64,000 nt of DNA, from contig JAUYLL010000125.1 in the NCBI GenBank assembly GCA_030698375.1, positions 1 to 64,000 of the forward strand, given 5' to 3'. This DNA is from Nocardioides sp. (lineage in GTDB: Bacteria; Actinomycetota; Actinomycetes; Propionibacteriales; Nocardioidaceae). The number at the start of each line of letters is the position of its first letter. The first letter of the stretch is position 1. This document shows, in pieces, positions 42,088-50,428 of this stretch. Under the pieces are notes generated by a model. It was not told the origin of the DNA, made no database searches, and worked only from the letters and a program-made list of their open reading frames with translations. The translations under genes were made by a program, and so were the position numbers.

Positions 42088-42966
42088 ATGAGGATCGGCA
42101 TCGTCAGCCCCGTCGTCACGCGCCTGCCGGGCGTCGCCGGGGACTGGGAGGCCTCGGCGGGGATCGGCGAGCTCGCACGGGTCGCCCAGGCGGCCGACCG
42201 ACTGGGCTTCGACCACGTCACCTGCAGCGAGCACGTGGGCGTGCCCGTCGACGTCGCCGAGCAACGCGGCGGCACCTACTGGGACCCGCTGGCCACGCTG
42301 GGCCACCTCTCCGCACTGACGTCGCGCATCCGCCTGGCCACCCAGGTGCTCGTCCTCGGCTACCACCACCCGCTCGAGATCGTGAAGCGCTACGGGACCC
42401 TCGACGAGGTGTCCGGGGGCCGCGTCGTGCTCGGCCTCGGCGTCGGCAGCCTCGAAGAGGAGTTCGCCCTGCTCGAGGTGCCCTTCGCCGGCCGTGGCGA
42501 GCGCGCCGACGACGCCCTCGCGGCGCTGAGGGCTGCCTGGGGGCGGCGCGTGCCGTCGTACGCCGGGAGCCACCACGCCTTCGACGGCTTCGTCGTCGAG
42601 CCCCACGGTGTCCGCACGGACGTCCCGCTGTGGATCGGTGGCCGCACCAGGCGGTCCCTGCGGCGCGCGGTCGAGCTCGGCACCGGGTGGGTGCCGTTCG
42701 GTCTCCCGCTGGACGACCTGGCCGCGATGCTGGACGGGTCCGACCTGCCCGCCGACTTCGAGGTGGTCCTCTCCCCCGGCCGACCGCTCGACCCGCTCGC
42801 CGATGCCGACCGGACCCGCGCGCGGCTCGAGCGCACGATCGCCGCCGGTGCCACGTTGCTCAGCGTGACGGTGCGTGCCGACTCGGTCGACCACTACGAG
42901 GACCAGCTCGCCGCCCTGGCCGAGCTCGTCGACCTGGAGCCGCCCGCCACCGGGGGTGCCGCATGA
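42088..42966 (+). CDS. Luciferase-like (LLM) F420/flavin-dependent oxidoreductase
   Basis: The protein has 292 residues (MRIGIVSPVVTRLPGVAGDWEASAGIGELARVAQAADRLGFDHVTCSEH) with the bacterial luciferase TIM-barrel. LATQVLVLGYHHPLEIVKRYGTLDEVSGGRVVLGLGVGSLEEEF is the family signature, and VPLWIGGRTRRSLRRAVELGTGW follows. It probably uses F420H2 or FMNH2. A GAGGG ribosome site lies 6 nt upstream of the ATG. The stop overlaps the SnoaL-like gene (ATGA). F420 proteins of this class are often found in steroid or other hydrophobic-substrate gene sets of actinobacteria; the reaction here is unknown. Confidence 0.9.
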   Translation: MRIGIVSPVVTRLPGVAGDWEASAGIGELARVAQAADRLGFDHVTCSEHVGVPVDVAEQRGGTYWDPLATLGHLSALTSRIRLATQVLVLGYHHPLEIVKRYGTLDEVSGGRVVLGLGVGSLEEEFALLEVPFAGRGERADDALAALRAAWGRRVPSYAGSHHAFDGFVVEPHGVRTDVPLWIGGRTRRSLRRAVELGTGWVPFGLPLDDLAAMLDGSDLPADFEVVLSPGRPLDPLADADRTRARLERTIAAGATLLSVTVRADSVDHYEDQLAALAELVDLEPPATGGAA

Positions 42967-43457
42967 GCGCCGAGGGGTCCCGCACGGTCGAGGAGCGGCT
43001 CGCCGCCCTGGAGGCCGCGCGGGCGATCAGCGACCTCATCGCGACCTACGGCCCGCTGGTGGACTCCGGGGACGCCGAGGCCGTGGCCGCGCTCTGGGAG
43101 CCCGACGGCATCTACGACATCGACGAGACGCGGCTCGAGGGGCACGCTGCCATCGAGGCGATGGTGCGCTCGCGCGGACACCAGGGCCTGATCGCCGCGG
43201 GCTGCGCCCACCTGCTCGGCCCGCCGCGGGTGACGGTCGACGGTGACGAGGCAGTCGCCGTCTGCCAGTCGCTGCTCGTCGCCCACGGCGAGAAGGGCTT
43301 CCGGGTGCTGCGGGCGACGGCCAACCACTGGCACCTGCGTCGCGGGCCGGCGGGGTGGCGGGTGCGGGTGCGCACCGGCCGGGTCCTCGACGGGCGGACC
43401 GAGGCGCCGTACCTCCTGGCCGAGGGGGCGCACGGCCGACGGGTCGACGAGACGTGA
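42963..43457 (+). CDS. SnoaL/NTF2-like protein
   Basis: The protein has 164 residues from an ATG overlapping the LLM stop. It has the NTF2-like cone fold: TVEERLAALEAARAISDLIATYGPLVDSGDAEAVAALWEPDGIYDI, EGHAAIEAMVRSRGHQGLIAAGCAHLLGPPRVTVDGDEAVAV and ANHWHLRRGPAGWRVRVRTGRVLDG. Members act as isomerases, dehydratases or hydroxylases on polycyclic substrates such as steroids (ketosteroid isomerase is a relative). Whether it is catalytic is unclear. A similar-type protein recurs at 52477-52995 in the second cluster. The GTG of fadD overlaps its stop. Confidence 0.87.
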   Translation: MSAEGSRTVEERLAALEAARAISDLIATYGPLVDSGDAEAVAALWEPDGIYDIDETRLEGHAAIEAMVRSRGHQGLIAAGCAHLLGPPRVTVDGDEAVAVCQSLLVAHGEKGFRVLRATANHWHLRRGPAGWRVRVRTGRVLDGRTEAPYLLAEGAHGRRVDET

Positions 43458-45043
43458 GCGCCGGCACGGTCGCGGCGCCCACCTTCGGCTCGCTGGTCGC
43501 CGCGCGTTCCGAGGACGACAGCACCGCGCTGTTCTTCGAGGACGAGCGCTGGACCTGGCGTGAGGTCGTGGCCGAGGCCTGGCGACGGGTTGCCCTGGTC
43601 CGGTCGCTGGACCTCCCCGCTCCCGGGCACGTGGCTCTCGCCTGCGCCAACACCCCCGAGCACCTCTTCTGGTGGTTCGCGGCCGGGCTCGGCGGCTTCA
43701 CCGTCGTCGGGGTGAATCCCACCCGGCGCGGCCCCGACCTGGCCCGCGACCTGCGGCACACCGACTGCCGCCTCGTCGTCCACGACGCGACCCGCGCCGA
43801 CGCGCTGGACGGGGTGGACCACGGCGTCCCGCCGGACCGGGTGCTCGACGTCGAGGCTCCGGCGTACGGCGACCTGCTGGCCTCGTGCTCGCCCGCGTCG
43901 ACGGATGCGGCGCTCCCCGAGCCGGGACGCACGCTGTCGCTGGTGTTCACCTCCGGTACTACGGCGGCCCCGAAGGCGGTGATCTGCTCCCAGAGCCGGA
44001 TGGGACGCATCGCCCTGCAGCAGCAGGAACGACGCAGCCTCACGGCCGACGACGTCTTCTACGTGGTGATGCCGATGTTCCACTCGAACGCGGTGATGGC
44101 CGGCGTCGCTCCCGCGGTCGCCGCCGGGGGCGCGATCGCGCTGCGCCGCAGCTTCTCCGCCTCGGGGTTCCTGCCGGACGTGCGGCGGTACGGCGCGACG
44201 TTCTTCAACTACGTCGGCAAGCCGCTGTCCTACGTGCTGGCCACCCCCGAGCAGCCCGACGACGCCGACAACTCGCTGCGCATCGCCTTCGGCAACGAGG
44301 CGAACGAGGCCGACATCGCGGCGTTCGGCCGCCGCTTCGGCTGCCAGGTAGTCGACTCGTTCGGCTCCAGCGAGGGCGAGATCCGGATCATGCGCACCCC
44401 CGAGACCCCACCCGGCTCGTTGGGGGTGGCTCCGGAGGGGACGGTGGTGCTGGACCCCGAGACGCTCGACGAGTGCCCACGCGGGGTGTTCGACACCGAG
44501 GGGCGGCTGCTCAACCCGGACGAGGCGATCGGCGAGATCGTGAACCGCGAGGGCGCCGCGCTCTTCGAGGGCTACTACGCCAACCCGGATGCCGAGGCCG
44601 CCCGGCTGCGGCACGGGTGGGCGTGGTCTGGCGACCTGGCCTACCGCGACGAGGCCGGCTTCTGGTACTTCGCCGGTCGCACCGGCGACTGGCTGCGGGT
44701 CGACGGCGAAAACCTCGCGGCCGCGCCGATCGAGCGGCTGCTCGCGCGATTCCCGGGGGTCGTGGCGATCGCGGTGGTGGCCGCGCCGGACCCGGCCGTG
44801 GGTGACCAGGTGCGTGCGGTCGTGGAGATGCGCCCGGGCACGACCTTCGACCCCGAGGCCTTCGGCCCCTTCCTCGCGGCGCAGCCCGACCTCGGCACCC
44901 TGTGGGCACCCCGGGAGGTGTGGGTGGTCGACGCGCTCCCCCGCACGCCCACGAACAAGGTCGTCAAGCGGGCGATCCCCGACGTACCCGAGGGTGCGAC
45001 GGTGTTCCGTCGCGTCGACCGCGAGCTGCTCTACACGCGCTGA
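43454..45043 (+). CDS. Acyl-CoA synthetase (FadD-type)
   Basis: This 529-residue ATP-dependent CoA ligase starts at the GTG at 43454 (VSAGTVAAPTFGSLVAAR), overlapping the SnoaL stop. The ATP loop is LVFTSGTTAAPKAVICS, the second core motif DSFGSSEGEIRI, the hinge WSGDLAYRDEAGFWYFAGRTGDWLRVDGEN and the C-terminal catalytic Lys in TPTNKVVKRAI. It most resembles the FadD17/FadD19-type ligases that activate steroid side-chain acids, but the substrate is inferred from context. It ends the five-gene tetR operon; a convergent VOC gene follows 7 nt on. Confidence 0.9.
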   Translation: MSAGTVAAPTFGSLVAARSEDDSTALFFEDERWTWREVVAEAWRRVALVRSLDLPAPGHVALACANTPEHLFWWFAAGLGGFTVVGVNPTRRGPDLARDLRHTDCRLVVHDATRADALDGVDHGVPPDRVLDVEAPAYGDLLASCSPASTDAALPEPGRTLSLVFTSGTTAAPKAVICSQSRMGRIALQQQERRSLTADDVFYVVMPMFHSNAVMAGVAPAVAAGGAIALRRSFSASGFLPDVRRYGATFFNYVGKPLSYVLATPEQPDDADNSLRIAFGNEANEADIAAFGRRFGCQVVDSFGSSEGEIRIMRTPETPPGSLGVAPEGTVVLDPETLDECPRGVFDTEGRLLNPDEAIGEIVNREGAALFEGYYANPDAEAARLRHGWAWSGDLAYRDEAGFWYFAGRTGDWLRVDGENLAAAPIERLLARFPGVVAIAVVAAPDPAVGDQVRAVVEMRPGTTFDPEAFGPFLAAQPDLGTLWAPREVWVVDALPRTPTNKVVKRAIPDVPEGATVFRRVDRELLYTR

Positions 45044-45050
45044 CCGCTCC

Positions 45051-45434
45051 TCAGGCCACGCAGAACTCGTTGCCCTCGGGGTCCCGCATGACGACGTGGG
45101 CGAGGCGGTTGCCGTAGACCTCCTCGCGCACGACGGTCGCCCCGAGCGCGACGAGCTTCGGCACCTTGGCGCGGATCAGCCTCTCCCGCTCGAGAATGTC
45201 CCACGGTCCGTCCCCGGCGACGCGGATGTCGATGTGCACGCGGCTCTTCGCCGTCTTTCCCTCGGTCACCTGCAGCCAACTGATGAGGGGGCCCCTGCCG
45301 GCCGGGTCGACGATCGACGCACTGTCGGGGTCGTCGTACCCGGGCTCGGGGACGTAGCCAAGGGCCTCGGCCCAGAATGCAGCCAGGCGGTGGGGGTCGG
45401 TGGCGTCGCAGCCGAGGGTCCAGTGGATAGCCAT
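45051..45434 (-). CDS. VOC-superfamily (glyoxalase/bleomycin resistance-like) protein
   Basis: The protein has 127 residues (MAIHWTLGCDATDPHRLAAFWAEALGYVPEPG) from the ATG at 45434. Two beta-alpha-beta-beta-beta units are recognisable, ending VYGNRLAHVVMRDPEGNEFCVA. HIDI in the middle (RVHIDIRVAGD) and Glu near the end may bind metal. The exact reaction is unknown; members include dioxygenases, isomerases and antibiotic-binding proteins. The 243-residue track extension is a different-frame artefact upstream of the ATG. The gene is convergent with fadD (7 nt between stops) with no terminator visible. Confidence 0.88.
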   Translation of the reverse strand: MAIHWTLGCDATDPHRLAAFWAEALGYVPEPGYDDPDSASIVDPAGRGPLISWLQVTEGKTAKSRVHIDIRVAGDGPWDILERERLIRAKVPKLVALGATVVREEVYGNRLAHVVMRDPEGNEFCVA

Positions 45435-45508
45435 GGCCGGGAGCGTAGGGACGCCCACCGACGCCGTACGACGATTTCCACAGGGTGCGTAGTCAGCCCG
45501 GGCAGGCC

Positions 45509-46894
45509 CTACTCCCGTCGTGGGTACGGCGGCGGGTCGAGCCCGCGGGAGGTCCGGGCGAGGACGTGGGACCCGGCACGTCGCGCCACCGGCTGGCCGT
45601 GGCGGTTGGTGAAGCGGTAGGCGCGGCCGCGGTGGACGTCGGGACGCTCGTGCGGCGCGCCGGCTTCGTCTCCGTCGGTGGCGCCGAGGGTGATCACGAG
45701 CTTCCCGCGGTGCACCAGGCGGTGACACGGCGCGCAGAGCCCGATCAGGTTGTCCAGGTCGGTGCGGCCGCCTGCGGACCACCAGGTGAGGTGGTGGATC
45801 TCCTCGATGGGCAGCTCGCAGGCCGGTGTGGCACAGCGGCGGTGCTGGTGAGCCTCGATGGCCTTGCGTTGGCGCAGGGTGGCGACCCGACGGGTGCGCC
45901 CGACGTCGAGCACCCCGGAACCAGCCTGGTGTCCGGCGGTCATCACCGCGGTGGTGTCACCGAGGCAGGCGAGATACCCGGCGAGACCAGGCCCGATGGG
46001 CCCGAACCCCTCGAGCTCTGCCACCTCGACCTCACCCGGGTTGGTTGAGGTATGAGCGAAGCGAGCTTCGAAACCCCGCTCACCACCCGCCGCGGCATAG
46101 ACATCCACAGGAGTCGTGACCGTGACGTGGGGTCGCACCCCGCGGTCGGCGGGCAGGACGCCGGCGCCGAGGATGCCGGTGAGCAGCGCCGAGAGGCCGG
46201 CCATCCGCCGCTGCGACGGCGAGCGGTCGTCGCCCTCGTCACGGGGCACCGAGAGGTTGTCGAGAACCGTGCGGAAGGCGGCGCCGGTGGTGGCTCCGAG
46301 GAACCCGGTGACGTGGAAGCCTTCGGCGCACGGGGTGAGGCGGAGGTCCTCGCGGTCCATGCCGGCGGCCCAGGCCTCGTCGAGGTCATCGGGGAACAGA
46401 TGGGCGCGCAGGCGCTTGACCAGGCGCAGCAGCGCGCCGGGCTCGTGGGTGGTGGCGTGGGCAAGGAGCGCCTCCTCGGCCGCGACCATTTTCTCGACGC
46501 CGATGTGCTTGATGCCGTAGGCGAGCGCGCTCAGGTGCTCCAGGCGTAGCCGCCCGGTCGCCGCAGCCTCCCCGACCCGCGGCAGCACGCTCGCGACCGT
46601 GGTGGCGCGGTGCAGGCGGGCGGTCTCCTGCGGGTCGATCCGCAGCTCACGACGCGCCCACGTCGTCACGCTCGAGGCACCCTCATCCTCGTACGCCGCC
46701 GTCGCGACCAGCTCCTCGACACCGCCCACCCGTACGGCGTCCAGCACGCCGCGACCCAGCTGCGCGGCCCGCAGCACGTCGGTCGCCGGAGCCAGCGACT
46801 CGACGACCTCGGCCACGTCCCGCAGGACCTGCGCGACCTCCGCGCGGTCCAACGCCCCCGTGGGAGGGGTCTCGGGTGACGGAAGAGCGACCAT
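45509..46894 (-). CDS. 13E12/DUF222 HNH endonuclease-like protein, carrying an in-frame REP insertion
   Basis: The protein has 461 residues from the ATG at 46894 (MVALPSPETPPTGALDRAEVAQVLRD); the track start at 46915 lies inside the LexA box. The N-terminal DUF222/13E12 domain (about 1-270) is followed by HNH motifs: HRRCATPACELPIEEIHHLTWWSAGGRTDLDNLIGLCAPCHRLVHRG, with the CxxxC...CxxC zinc ligands. A REP-like element encodes GFEARFAHTSTNPG in the middle without breaking the frame. A perfect LexA box lies 14 nt upstream, so it is probably SOS-induced. These proteins are multicopy in actinobacteria; their substrate is not firmly known. Confidence 0.88.
   Translation of the reverse strand: MVALPSPETPPTGALDRAEVAQVLRDVAEVVESLAPATDVLRAAQLGRGVLDAVRVGGVEELVATAAYEDEGASSVTTWARRELRIDPQETARLHRATTVASVLPRVGEAAATGRLRLEHLSALAYGIKHIGVEKMVAAEEALLAHATTHEPGALLRLVKRLRAHLFPDDLDEAWAAGMDREDLRLTPCAEGFHVTGFLGATTGAAFRTVLDNLSVPRDEGDDRSPSQRRMAGLSALLTGILGAGVLPADRGVRPHVTVTTPVDVYAAAGGERGFEARFAHTSTNPGEVEVAELEGFGPIGPGLAGYLACLGDTTAVMTAGHQAGSGVLDVGRTRRVATLRQRKAIEAHQHRRCATPACELPIEEIHHLTWWSAGGRTDLDNLIGLCAPCHRLVHRGKLVITLGATDGDEAGAPHERPDVHRGRAYRFTNRHGQPVARRAGSHVLARTSRGLDPPPYPRRE
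46041..46075. repeat. REP-like palindromic element inside the HNH gene
   Basis: TTGGTTGAGG begins and CTTCGAAACC ends a 35-nt element with a perfect CGAAGC-GA-GCTTCG hairpin in its middle (46057-46070). It resembles a dispersed element type I recall from Nocardioides genomes (TGGTTGAGG...GAAACC). No second copy was noticed in this window. Confidence 0.65.
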
Positions 46895-46907
46895 GACCCA
46901 TTCTCTA

Positions 46908-46923
46908 TCGAACACCTGTTCGA
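46908..46923 (-). promoter_or_regulatory. LexA (SOS) box upstream of the 13E12 HNH gene
   Basis: TCGAAC-ACCT-GTTCGA is a perfect match to the mycobacterial SOS consensus TCGAAC(N4)GTTCGA. It ends 13 nt upstream of the HNH start codon. LexA sites upstream of 13E12 genes are known in M. tuberculosis. Confidence 0.85.
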
Positions 46924-47124
46924 CTACAACCCTCGTTTCCGAATCTGTGGAGAATTTCCAGATGAGGGTTCGAACGCCGCGACGAGGGCGGACGGGGCCA
47001 CCACGAGGCCCGGTCCATCAAGTGGCACGGAGGGAGTCTCCGCCGCTGATGGACGTCATCCAGCGCTGGTGGGCTGGACGCGAGGGAGCAGGACGGTCCG
47101 CATTTCCCCCTCTACGCTCCGAAC

Positions 47125-47913
47125 ATGGCCTTAGCCCAGGACTCCACCAGGCTCGCTGTCCTCATCGACGGCGACAACACCACTCCCACGATCATCGAGG
47201 CTCTGCTCGCCGAGATCGCGAAGTACGGCAGCGCGACCGTCAAGCGGGTGTACGGCGACTGGACCACCCCCAACCTCCGGGGCTGGAAGGAGGTGATCAA
47301 CGCCCACGCGATCCAGCCGGTGCAGCAGTTCGCCTACACCACCGGCAAGAACGCCACCGACAGCGCGCTGATCATCGATGCGATGGACCTGCTCTACACC
47401 GGGAACCTGGACGGCTTCTGCCTGGTCTCCTCCGACAGCGACTTCACCAAGCTCGCCTCCCGACTGCGGGAGTCGGGCAAGACCGTGTACGGGTTCGGTG
47501 AGCCGAAGACGCCGCGGCCACTCGTGGCCGCGTGCGACAAGTTCGTGTACCTGGACGTGCTGCGCAGGTCCGAGGAGTCAGAGCGTCACAGTGAGAAGGC
47601 CCCGGCCTCCTCGGCTCCCGCGCGCAGGAGCGCGAGCGAGCTCCGCGGCGACGCCAAGCTGATCAAGCTGCTTCGGGAGGGGATCGACGTGGCATCGGAC
47701 GACGACAGCTGGGCCAACCTCGGCGGCGTCGGAAGCTATGCCGCCAAGCAGGAGCCCGATTTCGACTCCCGCAACTGGGGTTATGCCAAGCTGATCGATC
47801 TGGTGACCGCGATCGGGCTCTTCGAGGTCAAGCGCGGCGCGGGGCAAGGGGTGCGGGTGCGTGAGAAGCCCAAGGGCCAGGCGTCCAGAAAGAGTGCGGC
47901 CGGCGAACCCTGA
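47125..47913 (+). CDS. NYN-domain RNase-like protein with C-terminal OST-HTH (LOTUS)-like domain
   Basis: The 262-residue protein starts MALAQDSTRLAVLIDGDNTTPTII. The NYN/PIN-like domain (about 1-150) has the acidic set DGDN, DSALIIDAMDLL and LVSSDSDFTKLA, so the metal site appears intact. A Ser/Ala-rich linker (APASSAPARRSAS) leads to an OST-HTH/LOTUS-like segment (LRGDAKLIKLLREGIDVA...WANLGGVGSYAAKQEPDFDSRNWGYAKLIDLV), which binds RNA in other proteins. It is probably an RNA-processing or RNA-decay factor. The gene is monocistronic, divergent from the SOS-regulated HNH gene. Family assignment is firm, the RNA target is not known. Confidence 0.9.
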   Translation: MALAQDSTRLAVLIDGDNTTPTIIEALLAEIAKYGSATVKRVYGDWTTPNLRGWKEVINAHAIQPVQQFAYTTGKNATDSALIIDAMDLLYTGNLDGFCLVSSDSDFTKLASRLRESGKTVYGFGEPKTPRPLVAACDKFVYLDVLRRSEESERHSEKAPASSAPARRSASELRGDAKLIKLLREGIDVASDDDSWANLGGVGSYAAKQEPDFDSRNWGYAKLIDLVTAIGLFEVKRGAGQGVRVREKPKGQASRKSAAGEP

Positions 47914-47927
47914 GGCCTGCGCAGGCC
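47914..47927 (+). terminator. Possible short terminator after the NYN gene
   Basis: GGCCTGCGCAGGCC is a perfect 14-nt palindrome directly after the stop codon. Its hairpin would have only a 5-bp stem with a 4-nt loop, so the call is weak. Confidence 0.3.
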
Positions 47928-48506
47928 ATGCCGGGCCCTACCGAGCGCGCATCCGCGGCCGAATGCCCTAGGCCCGACCTGCTCGGATCGAGTGGGTACG
48001 CCCCTGTGAACTCGCCATTCCGGCATCGCAACTAGCGCCCCGTCCCAAGGCACTTGTTCCATGGTGAGCAACGGCAAGGCAAAGGACATCTGAGCGGTCG
48101 CGCCGTCACGCGGCGGGAGGACGCACCGCTGTGCCGGACGCGATTTCTGCGCATGCGGCAACGGACGGCATGCTGGAGGTCGACCTGTCTGTTCATCCGA
48201 GGGGACGACGTGCCTGTCTTCGATGTGCAATTGGCCGCAGTTGGACCTGGCCGGTTCTTCGCCAATCACCCTGCCGTCTACAGGCTCTCACTGGCCGGGT
48301 CCAGTGGCGCTTCCGCGTATGCACTGATGCGCGCGGGAAGTCCACGAGGTAATCGGCGCCCGCTCTGGGCAGCGATGGCCGTTTTGGAAGCGGGGATCAC
48401 CGTGGGCATCATTCGGGCCAGAAAATCGGCCATGGATGGCGACGGAGTGCGCACCTCGTCGAACGAGCGGATCGGGGGCTCGGAGGTGTAGTGCCCGCCG
48501 ACACAC
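47928..48506. other. Gene-poor, probably decayed intergenic stretch
   Basis: About 580 nt with lower GC than the neighbours and no convincing gene. The ORFs of 67-162 aa on both strands have no recognisable domain, mixed codon use and no ribosome site. A plus-strand frame at 48131-48352 and one at 48054-48491 overlap in different frames, so neither can be trusted. The stretch may hold degraded coding sequence. It ends at a TetR C-terminal fragment. Confidence 0.5.
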
Positions 48507-48647
48507 TCAGGCGGCTGTGGCGGAGGTGACGAGGGCGTTGAGCTCGAACACGAGGACCGCCACGTCGGTGTCAGCGCGCAGCTGTCCTCGTCGCACGGCT
48601 TCCTCGGCGGCCTCGGTGAGCAGGCGCATCCAGTCCTTCCGGTTCAT
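48507..48647 (-). pseudogene. Fragment of a TetR-family regulator C-terminal domain
   Basis: Reading minus from the ATG at 48647 gives 46 residues: MNRKDWMRLLTEAAEEAV followed by RRGQLRADTDVAVLVFELNA and a short end. The pattern WxxLLxxAxxEAxxxGxLRxDxDxxxxxFELxAL is typical of the last two helices of TetR regulators. The frame continues upstream for about ten residues (GPLKERVL) and then meets unrelated sequence; no HTH is present. It is too short to function and is best read as a gene remnant. It lies beyond the metzincin gene in the same direction. The ORF track omits it because it is short. Confidence 0.5.
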
Positions 48648-48695
48648 CAGGACGCGTTCCTTCAGCGGGCCTGGCCGCCCAGCTGTGCGCGCCCC

Positions 48696-49463
48696 TCACC
48701 CCGAGTCGCGGATGCTGCGCGGCTCGATCGGCGGGTAGCACTCCCCGTCACCGAGGATCTCCAGACCGGCCAGGTCACCCTCCTGGAGATCGGTCACCTG
48801 ACTGCCGTACAGCACGGGATTCATCAGCTGGTCGCGGTCGTCGACGTGGGCGAGCCCGATCAGGTGTGCCAGCTCGTGCAGCATGACGGCACGGACGGCC
48901 CCGTCCCCGCCCATCGACGTCATCCGATCTACGTCGAAGACCACCGAGCCGCTGACGTTGCGGGGCGTGCCACCTCCGACACTGACGAACGCCGGCCCGC
49001 CGTACCCCGCTGCCCGCCCTGAGAGTCGGTCATCTTCTTCCGGGTTGGAGTAGGCGATCAGGGCCGGGGCCCAACGGTCTCCGTACCGGTCCGGCTGGTA
49101 GAGCCGGCGCCGCTGCGCCGGGGCCTCGTCGGTCGAGCCGGCATCCTCGAACTCCAGCCCCGTGGCCTCCGCGATGCGCTCGAGGCTCTCCTCCAACAGG
49201 GCTCGAGCGCCCTCGGGCTCGTTGTCGGGCCGGACGACGTAACGGATCGGCTCGCACGTGCTCCACCGAACCGGCTCGCCGTCGTCCAGGACGTGCACGA
49301 AGGCGTACCCGTCTCCGTCACCCCCGCCGTCTCCGCCCCCGCCGCCGTCAGAACCCTGGCCCTGGCTGGGCGGTGAGGGCGCCTGCTCCGGCACCTCGCT
49401 CACCACGACACATCCCGCCAGCATCGCGACCGCCGCAGCGATCACCACCAACCAGATCCGCAT
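48696..49463 (-). CDS. Lipoprotein metzincin-type (matrixin-like) metalloprotease
   Basis: The 255-residue protein has a lipobox (MLAGC) after MRIWLVVIAAAVA, so it should be anchored outside by Cys18. A Gly/Asp/Ser-rich linker (GSDGGGGGDGGGDGDG) is followed by a matrixin-like catalytic domain. WSTCEPIRYVVRPDNEP is an early strand and HELAHLIGLAHVDD is the zinc site HExxHxxGxxH. The Met-turn is DQLMNPVLYG, about 8 residues on. All zinc ligands and the catalytic Glu are present. Substrate is unknown. It stands alone, about 65 nt downstream of the LLM gene's end. Confidence 0.88.
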   Translation of the reverse strand: MRIWLVVIAAAVAMLAGCVVVSEVPEQAPSPPSQGQGSDGGGGGDGGGDGDGYAFVHVLDDGEPVRWSTCEPIRYVVRPDNEPEGARALLEESLERIAEATGLEFEDAGSTDEAPAQRRRLYQPDRYGDRWAPALIAYSNPEEDDRLSGRAAGYGGPAFVSVGGGTPRNVSGSVVFDVDRMTSMGGDGAVRAVMLHELAHLIGLAHVDDRDQLMNPVLYGSQVTDLQEGDLAGLEILGDGECYPPIEPRSIRDSG

Positions 49464-49528
49464 CGCCCCTCCTCGGTCCTCTCGAGGCTATCGACGACGC
49501 CAAGGCTCCCTCCCGACCGGCAGGAGCC

Positions 49529-50425
49529 CTACCCCAGCACCTCCGCCGCCCGGCGTACCTGCTCGACGTCGCTGCCGGTCGGCACCAGGTGCACCTCGTC
49601 GCACCCGAGCGCGGCGATCCGGTCGAGCACCTCGCGCAGCTGCTCGGCGGTGCCGGCGAACCCGAGTGAGGGGACCATCGCGTCGACGACCTCGCGGGGC
49701 AGCCAGGTGAAGTAGTGCTTCAGGTGCCGGTCGACCTGCTCGCGCGCGGACCCGTCGCCCTCGTCGAGGGCGAACCAGAACGACGTGGCCAGGTGCGGCG
49801 CCGACCGACCCTCCTCGGCCCACGCCTCGCGCACCTGAGTGAAGGTCTTCTCCAGCGCGGCGAGGTCGAGGTCCATGGTGATGCCGGCGATGCCGTCGGC
49901 CCACGCGGCCGCGGAGCGGATCGACTTAGGCCCGACCGCCCCGATGAGCAGCGGCGGACCCCCTGCCTGCACCGGCGGCGGACCGACGCGCCGGTGAGCC
50001 GACTCGACGGTCCACTGAGGCTCCCCCGCCCAGATCCGTCGCATCGCGGAGACACGGCGGGCCATCTCTGCCCGGGTCTGGGTGGCCGGGTCGGCGCCGA
50101 CGGCGCGGTAGTCCTCCTCGCGCCCGCCGACGCCCAGGCCGACGGTCAACCGCCCCTTGGCCAGCAGGTCCCCGGTCGCCAGCGCCTTGGCGAGCCAGAC
50201 CGGGTCGTGCAGTTGCGGGATGATCACCGTCGTGACGATCCGGACCCGGGAGGTCCAGGCGGCAACGGCACCGAGCAGGGTGAGCGACTCGGGGTTGTCG
50301 AAGACCATCCGCTCGCCGAAGCACAGTGCCGAGTACGGCCCCTCGTCGACGGCCCGCGACCACGCCTCGAGCACGTCGGCGTCGAGGTCGGGCTCCATCA
50401 CCGGCAGGGTCATGCCGACGTCCAC
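49529..50425 (-). CDS. LLM-class F420-dependent oxidoreductase
   Basis: The protein has 298 residues from the GTG at 50425 (VDVGMTLPVMEPDLDADVLEAW), 3 nt after the thiolase stop. Luciferase-fold signatures are VRIVTTVIIPQLHDPVWLAKALATGDLLAKGRLTVGLGVGGREEDYRAVG, PPLLIGAVGPKSIRSAAAWADGIAGIT and a closing FAGTAEQLREVLDRIAALGCDEVHLV. It is the last gene of the minus-strand operon that begins beside the KstR-like box at 53006. It probably handles a steroid-related step with F420H2, but substrate and direction are unknown. Confidence 0.88.
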   Translation of the reverse strand: MDVGMTLPVMEPDLDADVLEAWSRAVDEGPYSALCFGERMVFDNPESLTLLGAVAAWTSRVRIVTTVIIPQLHDPVWLAKALATGDLLAKGRLTVGLGVGGREEDYRAVGADPATQTRAEMARRVSAMRRIWAGEPQWTVESAHRRVGPPPVQAGGPPLLIGAVGPKSIRSAAAWADGIAGITMDLDLAALEKTFTQVREAWAEEGRSAPHLATSFWFALDEGDGSAREQVDRHLKHYFTWLPREVVDAMVPSLGFAGTAEQLREVLDRIAALGCDEVHLVPTGSDVEQVRRAAEVLG

Positions 50426-50428
50426 GAC

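Noticed and set aside
47781-48491. ORFs of 67-162 aa on both strands in the gene-poor stretch
   Set aside because: They overlap in different frames, lack ribosome sites and recognisable domains, and one runs back over the NYN gene.
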